A stretch of DNA of 64,000 nucleotides from Eretmocerus hayati (GCA_029851415.1 CM056742.1:81272748-81336747); one strand, 5' to 3'; counted from the stretch's first letter, positions 50,461 through 62,732 are shown. Notes: generated by a model from the sequence alone, not told the origin. Made by a program: numbers and translations.

Positions 50461-51431
50461 GAATTAGGTAGTCTTAAGGACTTATGAAAAGCTCTGAATG
50501 TAGTTGCACGGTGATAGAAACGATCTCATGCTCTTTCCCACCGATTTCAACATGTTTTCTGGGGAAAATCGAGACAGCTCGGCACGAATCAATCGAATCA
50601 GACGCCCCTTAGCTCATTTTCAAGATCTCAAAACTAGCTGTGAAATGAGCTGAGATACATTGAAAAAGATTGAGGTAGACCAAAGTTGATGGGAGAATGG
50701 TTCAATAGTGGCAAGTGGGGTACACCTTCTTGTGAACTCTAAAAATTAACTTTTTCCGAGAGTTGAGATAGTTTTAATCGAACTCATTCAAATTAAACGT
50801 ATCTTAGGTCATTTTTTAGAGTTTGTAACAAGCTTCAAAATGAGCTAAGGTCCGTCCAAGAATATTGAATTGCGCACAAGTTGTCGAGAAAATGGCTTAG
50901 GGGAGGCAAGTTGGGTACCCTTACCTTATTTTGAAAGTCCAGACATTTTTGCGTGGATTACCTGTACTCAAGATTTTTTTGAGGGCTATTCCTTTCTCGG
51001 AAGCGAGCCACGAAAATCGGTCAGAAAATTGTCAGGCATCAATGGAATAAAGGTTTTGAAAGCCTCCGAGATGCAACCTGTCAGCTACAATCAATAGATC
51101 TTGGCGACAGGAGGAAAATAGTGAAAGCAATATTGAGATGAGATAAATTTCCTAGCGGAAATGATTAGATTACATGGAAACAGTAATCACACTTTTTCTG
51201 CCACGAAAAACATCCTTCCCCTTTTGAGGAAGCAAATGAGAATATCTCGGACGCCCTTTGATGTATAATGGGTGTGAGAAGAAAACTCGAAAGTTCACAA
51301 AAAAACTTCCCACAAGATAAGTGGAAACCAACGTGCTCCCACAAGTTGGTCCATGGAATGGGCACTCATTTCCCTCGCGCGAAATTTTTTCAACTTTGTG
51401 ATATCACAATACGAGAACTTCAAATATTTGA
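50461..51431. other. Non-coding sequence between direct repeats
   Basis: No gene recognised. It contains repeated GGCAAGT(G/T)GGGTAC phrases (50708-50722 and 50902-50922), probably inner parts of the same repeat family. Confidence 0.35.
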
Positions 51432-51805
51432 ACCGACCCTGAATGATTTCTGTGAGTCCCAGTAACTTCAAACTGGAATTTTCATTTTTGACTTCCACAC
51501 AGCTAATGAACTGACTACAAAGTAGCACTTACAATTAGTAGAGCTGATGCCATAATGCTTCGGCTCGATCAATCTTAACGTACTTGACCGTATTCGATTC
51601 CTTTTTTTTATACCTCCAAAATCCGTTTCTATAGTTGCTATATTAAGATTTGAAGCTACTAGATGTGTGCAAAATACGGAGATCATTTGTGAAACGTGAG
51701 GGAAAAAACCTGTGGGTACCCATCAACATGCACTATTATAGTTTTCTCGGAAAGGGTGATCGCGATCATATTTTCTGACACTCAAAAAGTGTTTATCACA
51801 TCAAA
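51432..51805. repeat. Direct repeat, second copy
   Basis: See the first copy at 50085-50460; the spacing is about 1.35 kb. No target duplication or terminal motif was identified. Confidence 0.6.
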
Positions 51806-53096
51806 ACATGTTGAAAACCGTGTTTCTTTTTTTCACCTGTAATTCACGCAGCCAGGATTCTCGACCAGAGGTTCATCCACCATACACAGCTGAAAATTCA
51901 ATCACATGTTTGAGAATCCAATGAATGCTCTACAGTCTACCATTGAACAATACGCATTTATTATGCAAATTTGCGTTTCACAAGATTCCATTCTACTCTG
52001 ATGAGTTACGACCTCACTTAACTCTCAATCGAACAATACTGTATCCTCTCTCTCGCTATTTGTTGTGAAGCTAACCCTCATTCAATGTTAGAGTTGAAAA
52101 AAGTCTTATCAATTGTTAATGAAAGTCGATGTGCTCCAGCTCGGCGAGATGGAAGACACACATGTCTGTGGAGACCAGGCCACGGCCACTATAGGTACGT
52201 CCAAGAACAACATGAAATGCATAGTTGTGACGGCCTTCAAAATCCTCTGTCACACTTGCACCCATGGCGTCATGACGCGCGCAAGTGATTCACCAAAAAT
52301 TGACCGTCACATACCCGCATCATAGGCTGTTTGCGAGTGTATTCGACAAGCATCACAGCATCACATGCACGCGCATTGTTTGGTTGGCACATTCCTTTGC
52401 TCTTTGTGATTACTCCAACTACTTTCAGAGCAGAGGTAGTTATTGGAACCTAGAGACAACTTTTGGTGCTTGCACTTTGGAACGCTGGCATGGTGAATTT
52501 TGGTTGAAAACTGAGCGTAAAAGCTATAGAGGCAAGTATTGTTCGAATAGTTATAAATTTACTGTAACGAATTAAATTCGAGTTGTTGTTCGCCGACAAC
52601 CATCATCAGAGCTATAAATTCATCAAAAACAGCCTCTGAAATGCAATAACTAATCTCCTTCGATACTTGATCGCCATATGGAGTAGCAAAATTTGCTCAA
52701 GAGATAACCAAAACCTCTTTGTAAAATCAATTGGTTGTGGGTCTCGGTAACAATTACGGCAAAATGAATAACGTACTTTTCTGCAAAAATCACTTTTTCA
52801 CGCGGAATAAACACACGATTGTTCGCATGAGAGAGAAACTGTAAATATCATAAATAATCCAGTGAAAGATCACAAGTGCTCGATTAGACACGCCATGTAG
52901 TTCAGACGTGTCTATAAGATAAGTGAAACAAGAGTTCGTTCCTTCAACAAGTTGTATGCATTGCTCTTCTGACGCGTAAATTTGCTGCAAAATTTCATCT
53001 CTGCGCTACATAGGCGAAGTTTCATGATGTACACTCGGCGGTAGTTGATTCTTTCCGAGCGTGCAACCGCCTGCCCCGACGACAACGTTTCATTGT
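51806..53096. other. Non-coding stretch
   Basis: No ORF of coding character and no repeat recognised by eye. Confidence 0.35.
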
Positions 53097-53345
53097 GGAT
53101 GAGGTTTTTGATGCGCGTGCATAGTGACAGTAGTTTTCTCACGACCAGACCAGACCAGACGATGCAGCCGATGTTTCGGTGTTGTCCAAGTGTGTCCAGG
53201 TCGAGTTTTCGAAACGCAGCGAACAATTTTCCGCCCTCCGAGTTCTCCTGGTGTAGACAGGACGATCACCGCAACATCGGCTGCGTCGTCTGGTCTGAAA
53301 ACTACGGCCACTGCGCGCGCGAATCAAAGACCGCATCCACAAACA
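53097..53345. repeat. Imperfect inverted repeat with GACCAGAC arrays
   Basis: The left arm (about 53097-53190, with GACCAGACCAGACCAGACGA and CAGCCGATGTT) is mirrored at about 53262-53345 (AACATCGGCTGCGTCGTCTGGTC). It is GC-richer than the surroundings, which explains several overlapping small frames on both strands. Confidence 0.7.
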
Positions 53346-53719
53346 ATCAGCAAAATCATGGATTCGCGAATTTTGATATTTTATTTGTGATTCTTCTAGG
53401 TTCTTCGAACAAATGATAGCGGTAACCGAGGATCGTGGAATGGCTGGTAATCATGAGCCAAATAGAAAATATGGCAAGTGGAAAGCAGACAGTAGCGCAC
53501 CCGTTTCAGAATCAACAAGAGCTTATTGGAAAAAGACGGGTCGATATCCGCAATCTTCCGAGGTAGGTAACAATGTGTGAAAAATTTAGCCTGAATAGGT
53601 TTCCGTGGGTCTCTCACTAGCAGCAACTTTGTGACGTGTACAGAGTAAGACAAACTCCTCAGAGATATCCACGCCTCATTGTAGTATTCATGCGTTTGGA
53701 GGTTTTGAAAGGAATTTTT

Positions 53720-53925
53720 TGATATACTGTGCGTAAAGTTGTGCGTAAAAGTCCATTTTGGTGTGGGTGTGCGGTGCGCAAGGTTCATCATGATTCCATT
53801 AACGTTCAGATTTTAGTGCGTAAAAGTGAAACTGTACGTAAAAGTAACTTTGCGCACAGTTTTACAGTGCGCAAAGTTCTCGAAATCGTGCGCAAAGTAA
53901 AATCTGTGCGTAAAAAAACATTAAT
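53720..53925. repeat. GTGCGTAAA/GTGCGCAAA cluster
   Basis: At least eight copies of GTGCG(T/C)AAA or its complement lie within 200 bp, in both orientations, for example around 53730, 53745, 53815, 53850 and 53865. Same family as at 39-40 and 56.8 kb. Confidence 0.7.
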
Positions 53926-54487
53926 CAACCGTTTTCCAATTTCGATTTTTACGGCAAAAAAGGCTGATCACACAGCAGCAAACGATGATTCCGGCATTTT
54001 TCTAATTCCTCCGGCCCCTTTGTGAATTAATGCCTCTGGAGTTGAAGTCAAAGATGTTGCAGTTTAAGATCAAATTTTTGGCATGCGGTTGCCTTGCAAC
54101 CCGGCTGTTGAGAATGATTAAGTGGCTGATCACCTCCTAATCCATACTATGAGTACATTCTTGTCCCCAACTTGAGCGAATTCTCTTTGGATTTGTGATA
54201 ACTGAATTATTGTCGCATACGAGTTAGAAATTTAACAAGATTGCGAGAATTCGCCGTTGACTCCAAATGTGAAGAGAATTCAAGTGAGCATGAGGACAGA
54301 TACTGTCCTCATCGGGGCTTGATCATTCACAAGATCACGAGTATACACGAAGATTCGTAGTAGGTCAGACGGCAATTCAATGAGAAATTGCAAGTCATAG
54401 GTAGTGAATAATCATGAAGATGAGAGATGTTGGTCATCGGTAGAATATTGTGTATTAACATAGTTTCTATATCGACAACAATTTCAC
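53926..54487. other. Non-coding stretch
   Basis: No gene recognised. A pair of GTCCTCA / TGAGGAC segments (54290-54316) forms a short hairpin. Confidence 0.35.
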
Positions 54488-55891
54488 TAAGTTTCGCATA
54501 TGAGAGGTTCTACAGAACTTTTGACATTAGGCGTACTGCACGCTATCTCTGAACCTTCAAAAGATTATCAAAGTGTCGGAGTTGATTTGAAGAGGTTTGA
54601 GGGCCTCGGAATGTGTACTCTATTCGCTGTTCTGTCAAAAGAATCTGTTTATCCACAGCACGGCCCGCAACCCTCATTCTTTGGGTATCTCTTAGCGTAC
54701 TCGCGCCGTTTTTTGATTTCTTCAGTCTGCTGCAAAAATAACATTGCTCGAAAAATTCTGCCAAAATTCAGTGACATTTGAGGCACCCTATATATTGAGG
54801 AAAGATTGGTTCCAGACGCGTGCCTTCAACATGGCGTTGATAAACAAAAGTCGAAGTCGCGTAACCGTGTTTTCACGAAAAGTTGAGATCTCCCGTACTG
54901 AGCTTATGAAAAAAATAACATTCGCGATAGTTACATGATCGAAACGGATTGCAATAGCTTAAAACAACACCAATAATATCCCGTTTGGTTTGGGTGCGTG
55001 CGACCAATTGCGTTTAAATGATAGCATGAAGAAGATGGGTGAGTTCATGCGCCCACTCGACTCAAAATGGTCAAATTTCCACGGCACGACGGGGAGATGG
55101 GGGGCACGCTCCTGGAATGTTTTGCCCATTTTTCTCCACCTATTTTTGAACAATATCCCATAGTTCTCATGTCCTGATATGGAATGTTATTTGAGTGAGA
55201 AGCATTACAAGAATTGTATCGAAGGGATCGATGTGATCGAGCCCGTCTCAGCACTTCTATGAGGTTGCAATCGCTCATATCATCTTGGAAACAGATTAAT
55301 CACACCAGAGAACCCATTCTACCTTCAAATGCCACCATAGACTTTATTCAAAAATTTTACGGTCAATTGAAGAATTACGGACCAGGCGCCAGATCTTGAG
55401 CAGAAGGAATTTCAGAGCTCCGGCTTGTCGTACAGGCTTATCAAACATAGACACAACATTACGCTGTAGATGTGTATATTTGTGCTCACCGCTACTAGTT
55501 GTTTCCTGATTCTGAGCTCTACTATCAATATCGGTTTCGGGCATTTGACGACAACTCTGTGCAAATCGACTATTATAACCATTTTGAAAGGATTTTAAAA
55601 TTAGATACATGGGAAATAGCTTGCGTGGTGCTAGATCGTCGATTGTGACAGGATATTCAATATTATTGATCCATGGAAAATAGTGAAAACAATGCTCGAG
55701 TCAAGAGGGAAAAATCGAGACTTAAACGAGAGGAGCAAGAGGAGCAATTGGAGAAGAAAAAAGAAAAAAAATAGCATTTGCCATATCTTCTTAAAATATG
55801 GAGCTCTGCCTCGTGATTATCACTTCTCTCGCCATCAGCACCACCCATATACTGTCGATTGAAAAACACTCTGGGACCTTAGTATTAAAGA

Positions 55892-55926
<35 letters not shown>

Positions 55927-56334
55927 CCACGATCCCGAATCATACAAAGACGCGTTGAAATGATTCTAGTTTCCAGAGCCATTTTCCTTGAATACCCCTC
56001 GTGGTGTAATAACGAGCTGGCGAGGCAGAAAAATCGTTGCTTTTCAGTCAGAATTACTCAAAAATCTGACCGATAACCACATCTAGCAGTGCTCGAATGA
56101 TCCGATGGGTTTACATTCAACTGAGAGTATCTAAAAGTCCTTTGGACGTCTGTGAACGTTTTTGGTTGGTACAGAAATAACATTCCCCCAAATTAGTGGG
56201 CACGCACTTTTCCACTCCTTTTTGAGGTTCTAGTTACCACTCAAATTGATTCCAGACGCGTGCCATGAAAAAAAAATTTCATTCTGCAGTAACCCAAATG
56301 TCAAAAGTTCTGTAGAACCTCTCATATAAGTTTC
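54488..56334. mobile_element. 1.8-kb element with 30-bp terminal inverted repeats and 8-bp duplication
   Basis: TATGAGAGGTTCTACAGAAC... at 54499 and its exact complement ending at 56326 make a perfect 30-bp terminal inverted repeat. TAAGTTTC occurs just outside on both sides (54488-54495 and 56327-56334). The left side has three extra bases before the repeat. GATTG(G/A)TTCCAGACGCGTGCC occurs twice inside (54808 and 56248). No transposase frame. An 8-bp duplication fits hAT. An (AT)n run lies at 55887-55924. Confidence 0.75.
55887..55924. repeat. (TA)n microsatellite
   Basis: About 17 TA units inside the 1.8-kb element. Confidence 0.95.
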
Positions 56335-56599
56335 ATCAAGGACATTTTTTAATGCAATCTTGTTCTTCATGTACCAATGCATTCAAGTAAACTTCTACGT
56401 TCTGATAGGAATCAGGATATTTGGGATGACATGAATCACGTGACGTCTCTGATTTTCTTCCCTGAATACATCAAATTGGAACGGAGGTTGGGATGTTACA
56501 CGGAGTTACTTTTCTTGCAACGAGATTACAATATTCGAGATGAATCCTAGCACCTTATTTTGGTTATGAGCTGGTTCAGGATATATCTTTTTTGATCCA

Positions 56600-56950
56600 T
56601 TCTTCAGAATTTTTTCTCAAGTGGAGGGCTAGCCGCCCCCCACACCCCCCGGCGGGGGCTTCGCCCCCTGCACCCCCACCTCCTCCCCCTTTCGCGCCCT
56701 CCACCAACTTCGGTGGTATGGACCGGATACCAACTTTCCGCACAGATATATCAAAAAGAATCGTAAGCAACTCGGGCGCAATTTTACGCCCTCGTTCCCG
56801 AAATTTTCGTGCGTAAAAGTGAACTTTTTACGCACAGTTGTAACTTTGCGCATTGCGCAAAAGTTACAACTGTGCGCAAAGTTCACTTTTACGCACTCAT
56901 TTCGGGAACTCGTGCGTAAAATTTCTTTGCGCCCTTGTTGCTTAATGTAC
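56600..56950. mobile_element. Second copy of GC-palindrome plus GTGCGYAAA module
   Basis: CAGAATTTTTT followed by GGCGGGGGCTTCGCCCCCTG (56652-56671) parallels 39698-39770. Then TCGTAAGCAACTCGGGCGC (56758) opens a 186-bp palindromic module that ends GCGCCCTTGTTGCTTA (56946). Its inside is nearly all GTGCGTAAAAGTGAAC and GTGCGCAAAGTT in both orientations. It ends about 50 bp before the first exon of the probable host gene. Confidence 0.75.
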
Positions 56951-56996
56951 AATTAATTTATTTACGATGATAACAAGATTCTGTTCCCTTTTCCAG

Positions 56997-57113
56997 GAAA
57001 TGGATATAAATGATGATTCAAGCAGGACTCCAGATTCGGATGCAAGCCAGAACAATATTAATTGGCACTCCCACACGAATCATGCTGGAGATGCAACACA
57101 TAATGTACCCACC
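56997..57113 (+). CDS. Probable host gene, exon 1 (start exon)
   Basis: A strong acceptor (TTCCCTTTTCCAG) is followed by GAAATGG. From the ATG at 57000, 38 codons run to ACC|GTAAGC, a good donor at 57113/57114. The encoded start is Asp/Ser/Asn/His-rich (MDINDDSSRTPDSDASQN). The frame ends in phase 0, matching the next exon at 59190. An untranslated exon must lie upstream. The function is unknown. Confidence 0.55.
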
Positions 57114-57532
57114 GTAAGCATGACCTCGTTTTGATATGCAACAATGCAAGATAACCGGCTTATGTTCAAAGATTTCTCATCTGTTGTATTTTATCTCTAC
57201 TGAGATGTACAATGGATACAAACGAACGATTATTTTTTGGGTCCCGGCGTGAGTGAACCATCCTCACGCTTCCTGATTTATCATGAACAGCAATCATGAA
57301 CAGCAGGGTCCGTGGCATAAAATATTCGTGAAGTTTTGCTTTCATTTTTCCGTCGTCCAACAGAGTTTCCGTCACTCTCATGATACTTGAATCTCACAAT
57401 CAATCGACTTGAATACTATTTTTTGTGGTGATAACCTGCAAAAAATTCCAATCTTATATGTCATGTTTTTCATCCACATCGCTTTTCTCTCGACCCATGC
57501 GTCCTATAAATATTCGGCGTCTATCTAACCCC

Positions 57533-58292
57533 CCCCCCCCTCATTAACTTTTTTTCAAAAGTAAAACTAGGCGAGTATGAGGTTTAGAAAAGAACCATTC
57601 ATCTCCAGTACATCAAAACTTCAAGTTTTATACGACATGGTTTAAACTCTTGGAAGAAGTGAGATCTAAAAAAACCATGTCGAGTATTTTTTGAGCCGAT
57701 TTGTCACGATCAACATATCATCACTGGTAGAGACTAGAGCCACTTTCCTCCAATCAAATCTTTTCTTCAATTCATTCTAATGGTGGTGGTTTGACAATTT
57801 CTTACTAGCTAATTGTCGCTGAAATGACCCGAAGTTTAGGTGAGTAGAAGAGGTACAGGGGAATATCGAAATAGAAAAAATATAACTGAGTATGATATGA
57901 GATTTTAGTGAATCATCATGAACACCAAATTAAACTCAGTTATATTTTTTCTATTTCGATATTCCCCTGTACCTCTTCTACTCACCTAAACTTCGGGTCA
58001 TTTCAGCGACAATTAGCTAGTAAGAAATTGTCAAACCACCACCATTAGAATGAATTGAAGAAAAGATTTGATTGGAGGAAAGTGGCTCTAGTCTCTACCA
58101 GTGATGATATGTTGATCGTGACAAATCGGCTCAAAAAATACTCGACATGGTTTTTTTAGATCTCACTTCTTCCAAGAGTTTAAACCATGTCGTATAAAAC
58201 TTGAAGTTTTGATGTACTGGAGATGAATGGTTCTTTTCTAAACCTCATACTCGCCTAGTTTTACTTTTGAAAAAAAGTTAATGAGGGGGGGG
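57533..58292. repeat. Perfect inverted repeat, 359-bp arms
   Basis: The arms 57533-57891 and 57934-58292 are mirror images with no difference I can see and no length difference (each paired position sums to 115825), around a 42-bp spacer. The outer ends are a C run and a G run. The repeat lies in the first intron of the probable host gene. Either a very young inversion-duplication or an artefact of assembly or cloning. Confidence 0.95.
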
Positions 58293-59189
58293 ATACCACT
58301 TGTTGGTTATAAAAATCCAAGGGTAACTACAAATTTTCCAAGCACTTGTTCCCACCGCACTTGAGAATTTCTTACACACGGCTCCGTCATTTTTTCTATG
58401 AAAATACACCACTACCAGTGTATATTTTGTTCAGTTCAATCTGGAGAGCCATGCGGCTACGCAGGCGAGAGCAAAATTGCGGAGCCGCGACGGACACACA
58501 AAACACAACAAAGCAGACGAATCTCTCCTCCCTGTCCTTCTCGCATGGCGCTTTGATCTTTACGTCACCTCTAGTCGCGGCTAGTTTCGAGTATCCACAT
58601 CTGATGCAATAATTATAGAATCGAGAAATTCAGATAATTCGAAAATTCATTTATCCGCGATAACAAACCAGCTGGTCGGTGCCCGCGTTGCCCGGTACGC
58701 AGCAGACAGCCTCATTGCAGACTGCCGAAGATCTTGCGCACGCGCTTCTATCTCTCTCTCTCTCTGTCTCTCTGCATCTCTCTCTCTTCCTCGACCATCT
58801 CACATGTGTAGTAGAGACATTTCGATATTTCTCGAGTCGAAGCACGGGGCTGGTGAAATCGAACTGAGATGTAAAACGAAGGCATGAATTTTGCGGTGCT
58901 GAATAAAACGCGTCCAGTGCTCGGATTGAGAAAATAATTGTACAGAACTCTGAATCGCTTTAAAAGGGCTTTGCTAAAGCATTGCAGAGCTCTATGAGCA
59001 ACGTTAAGAGGTTAATAATCCAAGTAGAAAAAAAGTGTGAGGTTAAAAAACCCCAATTCAAAGTATAGATAGGCACAGCGCCTCGCTCGATTTTTCGTCT
59101 GCTCATACTCGCCAGCGAGGCGCTACCGCGCCTCTTGACTTGAGTGCGGCTGTCCTAATCCCATCTACAACCTAATATCTTTTGTACAG
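58293..59189. other. Intron sequence
   Basis: Remainder of the intron between the proposed exons. It contains a CT-rich run (58750-58795) and no ORF of interest. Confidence 0.4.
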
Positions 59190-59441
59190 TTGGATAATAT
59201 GATCATCGATATGGACTTATCTGCTCGTTGCGAAACGGAAAGTGAATGCCGTGAACTTTCGTCAGAACCAGACGAAAATGAGAGTGATACCGATAGCGCT
59301 GATCCCCAGCTGCTCGAAAATTGCGCCGAGGAGCGCAGAACCATAGAAAATGATAATGAAGATCAGTATGCACACCTCATCAGAGCTGATATAGCAGAAG
59401 TTCCGGATATCGTGGTTTCAGAGGAACCCTTCAATCCTAAG
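59190..59441 (+). CDS. Probable host gene, exon 2
   Basis: ATCTTTTGTACAG|TTG gives the acceptor (59189/59190), and CCTAAG|GTATCA the donor (59441/59442). The 84 codons in phase 0 encode a strongly acidic segment (CRELSSEPDENESDTDSADP and following) without a recognised domain. All three exons keep the same phase, which argues for a real gene. The product may be disordered. Confidence 0.55.
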
Positions 59442-59545
59442 GTATCATTTTGTCCGATTTCATAATATTAGTACATTATACTACCAGCTTGCTCCTGCGC
59501 GTAACGAATTTCGGATATTATACATTTAATACATGGTCGCTTCAG

Positions 59546-59632
59546 GAGTACCAGGAGGAATGTATGATGCTGAGCATTCATCTTTTTCGGGCTCTATTCG
59601 AATGTAGAAGCCTATTTCTAGAAAAAGAATGA
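59546..59632 (+). CDS. Probable host gene, last exon
   Basis: CGCTTCAG|GAG is the acceptor (59545/59546), after a 104-bp intron. 28 codons in phase 0 (EYQEECMMLSIHLFRALFEC...) end at TGA (59630-59632). With the two exons before it this gives a protein of about 150 residues, acidic in the middle with a short amphipathic end. If the acceptor is not used, the exon 2 frame ends in the intron at about 59463. Confidence 0.42.
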   Translation, partial: EYQEECMMLSIHLFRALFECRSLFLEKE

Positions 59633-60443
59633 GTAACGTGCGAATTTTGCGTGCATTTTTTGGACTTTTTTGAATATGCGACAGATTGGTGGTTTGAGTA
59701 GACTGTTCATATAGCAATAGAATAGCATTCGTATAACTCATGTGCACATAGTGTACACTAAATTAGGAGGACTAATTCTTGTGCAGCCGCCACATCGCGT
59801 TGCGGGGGCAGGGAGGAAGCGCGAGTCGATCAAAATCGATCTCAAGGAGCCTAGATACGGTGTTTGAGGGGAATTGCAGAGTCGCTGAGTACGAATTTGA
59901 AATTAGAATGCCTGAAAATCGTGATGCGTGGCCGGCTGTGGGGGTGGATGTACGTGTCTGATTAGGTACACGAATAATCAAGGCCTCGCTCGCCTGTCCT
60001 AAAGAAGACGAACTAATGCTCATTCAGGACCTGTTAGTTCGAACCTCCACCTTGCTTCAGGCTTGAGGCTCGCCTCCGGGAGTTTTTACACATATTCGGA
60101 GGTACTTCGGGAAATGATTCCACCCAGATTGGTACACTTTAGTTTAGATAGAAGCAAATGAGAGCCATCCCTATGTTGTCATTTTGAACAAAATGTCAAA
60201 AAACTGTATTTTTAAACGTATGCCAAAAATCAGGAGATGATTCCTCCGCCGAGATTCTTGTGGATGTTGATGTCTCGTGTTGAAGAACATATTCGCACAG
60301 TTTTAATATCGAAAATAAAAAAACGATTTTTGTAAATTGAGCTCCAAGTTTCGCTTTTTTGTAAAAGTGTTCAACTTCTATCGACTGTAGGTCCTATGTA
60401 GAATACGGTAATCAACTTCTACTAGTGGTCAAATTGTAGGTTG
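59633..60443. other. Non-coding stretch
   Basis: No gene recognised. A GC-rich island (59785-59845) with overlapping frames on both strands shows no motif. Confidence 0.35.
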
Positions 60444-60565
60444 TCGGTACACTGTGCGTAAAAGTGTACTTTGCGCACAGTTTTTCGACTTCTACTCACA
60501 GTTTATCGAAAAGTCTAGCTCGATACACGGGAGTAAAACCTATTTTTTACACCCTTGTATCGAAA
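60444..60565. mobile_element. Second copy of the TTCGATAC/GTGCGTAAA MITE
   Basis: The reverse complement resembles 35675-35873. Shared marks are ACTTTTCGATAAACTGTGAG, AACTGTGCGC and the end TTCGATACAAGGG. It is shorter than the first copy. Confidence 0.65.
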
Positions 60566-62476
60566 TGTACTAGATTTCAAGACCTTCAAGATGAAAGATG
60601 GTAGAAGTCGATTCTCACTTTTCTAGTAGGAGCTAGATCACTTGGAAGAAGGCTCAAAACTTGCTCAAATCTCGTCAAATCTGCTTGGAGGAAATAGCTC
60701 TCACAAGTCGCTACGCTCAGCTATGGATTCCGGACTATTTTTCTTTTATCAAGAGTGCTAGTCTTGACGAAGAGAATGCGCGCAAATACGTTAGAAAGAA
60801 TCGAGTCTAGTTAGAGCTATGATTTTTCAAAAATATGCTGAGAAACGGTCTATAATGGACTTTTTATGGGCTCTATGGTCCACGAGGGGTGTCAAAAAAA
60901 TGCGGAAAAATTTTTTAGTGCGGCTCTGGTCGAAATGCCCCGAAATGACTCATATTCATTTTCGGTTTATATAGTGATAAACTGCCTGATGCAAATTTTC
61001 AGCAATGGTTACCATTTGCGTGGCTTCGAATGAAGCTTTTGCAGCAGTCAAATAACTCGAAAAAGTACCTCGTGAATCTCGCTTGTAAAATTTCGTAACT
61101 TATTTCATCGTTTTATGCCGAAACATTTAACATCGAAGAGGACTATTTTGAGTACTCGTTTGAGTGCTAAAGATGCATGATGCTGAAATTCGTCGCTACA
61201 TAGTACCCACGGGAAGTAATTAGATCATCAAGATCCGTAGCAAATGAGGAGAGTTAGAATGCACTTCGTCGTACGGGATTTTAGAACAAAGATATAAAAA
61301 ATCACGAGAAAAATTTGTCGATATGTGTTCACGTGTTATCACAGTGTCCGTAAGCAACGTTAGAAAAAAAATACCTTCATTAGATCGACTTCAACCTTGA
61401 CGGGGAGGCTTCGATCACAAACATTATCATTAGATGCTGTAGGTTGTTCCAACAGCATCAAACCCACCCCAGAGAAAAGTGTATCCAGTGGAAGTTGAAC
61501 AATTTATTGATTAAAAAGAGTGACCAAGCCGTAGCTAAATAGTGCATGCGCTCAAGAAATAAGAGCGTCAAAATTTGCTTTTGAAATAATCCTCTATACA
61601 TTTGAGTGGGTACTCTACTCGAAAAATACTCAAATCACTCATTTCCTATGTAAATCGATGATCTGGAAAATACAACGAAATAACTCTAATAACCAAGTTT
61701 CACGGGGCAAACACGTTTTTTTCTCGAATTTTTGAGATATTTTGGCGTACAGAGAAAATCTTAGTACGTCCCAAAAACAAAACTCGTGCAGATGAAATTA
61801 CAATAAGAAAAATTGAAGTATATAGGGGAGAGCGGGGTGAACGTGGACGAAAGCGAATTTGGACAAGCGAGATAGCTCAATTGTGGGTAAGTCTAGGTTT
61901 GAGCCGCTGAGATACATTGTCATTAACATTACAATGGTTCTTATGGCGGTAAGACCGACTTATACGATACTCGGGGTGCAGGTGGAGGTGTTATGCGGTT
62001 TATTTTGAGAATGCAAGAATTCATGCAGTTTCTATAAACTGCTTTGACTCAAATGCCGTTTGGATGTCAAAGACTACATGACAAAAGGAAGATCTTGCGC
62101 CGTCGTGGGTGGAAATCGACCAACTTGGATCCAAGTAATCGCCATTGTGCGGAAAAAACGGCTGAGGGCATTTTTAGACAGATTGGGTGGGGTGACGGTG
62201 GACAATGCTAAACCCTATGTTGAATCGGCCGACCGGATGAAATGCCATATTTTGGCGAGATCACCTGACGTATATATCTTTGCAAGCTTGTATCAGCGCA
62301 AGAGGGGTAGGTCAGAGAGTCACTGTTGACATATTCGAAGCAAATGCTCATTTTCCGCGTTTCTGCTCTCGCATCTTGTTGATGTTGGCTCAATTGCAAC
62401 ACATTATCATTTGAAAGATTGCTGAAGATTTGACTCAGATCGTATTGAGGAGGGACATTGAAAATCTCTTTTACAG
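60566..62476. other. Non-coding stretch
   Basis: No gene supported. The GGGGAGAGCGGGGTGAACGTGG phrase at 61825-61847 is unusual for the composition but is not repeated in the window. Confidence 0.35.
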
Positions 62477-62732
62477 AGTATTTTGTATAAGAATCATGCG
62501 ATTTTGCATGAGAAATTCTATTTTTGAAGAATTGAAAAATAAGCTCTGTCAGCTGATGAAAGTTGTCGGATTTCCTGGAAATTCATATTTTCATGGACCG
62601 GAAGGATCGAGCGAAACTTTGCAGGACGCGTTCGATACATTTTTAGAAAGATTTTCCATGTACCGCGAATTGCGTTGTCCTGGCTCTAACCAATTAATGG
62701 AATCGAAAGTCAAGGCAACGATAACTCCGCAG
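62477..62732 (+). CDS. Possible internal host exon
   Basis: CTCTTTTACAG|AG gives a good acceptor, and CCGCAG|GTGTCT a possible donor. The frame between is open for about 85 codons with protein-like content (FEELKNKLCQLMKVVGFPGN and following). Its start phase does not fit the last exon of the gene at 57.0-59.6 kb, so it would belong to another gene or is spurious. No family recognised. Confidence 0.3.

Noticed and set aside
57533..58292. Terminal inverted repeat transposon
   Set aside because: The arms nearly meet and end in homopolymers, with no target duplication; an inverted duplication or artefact fits better.
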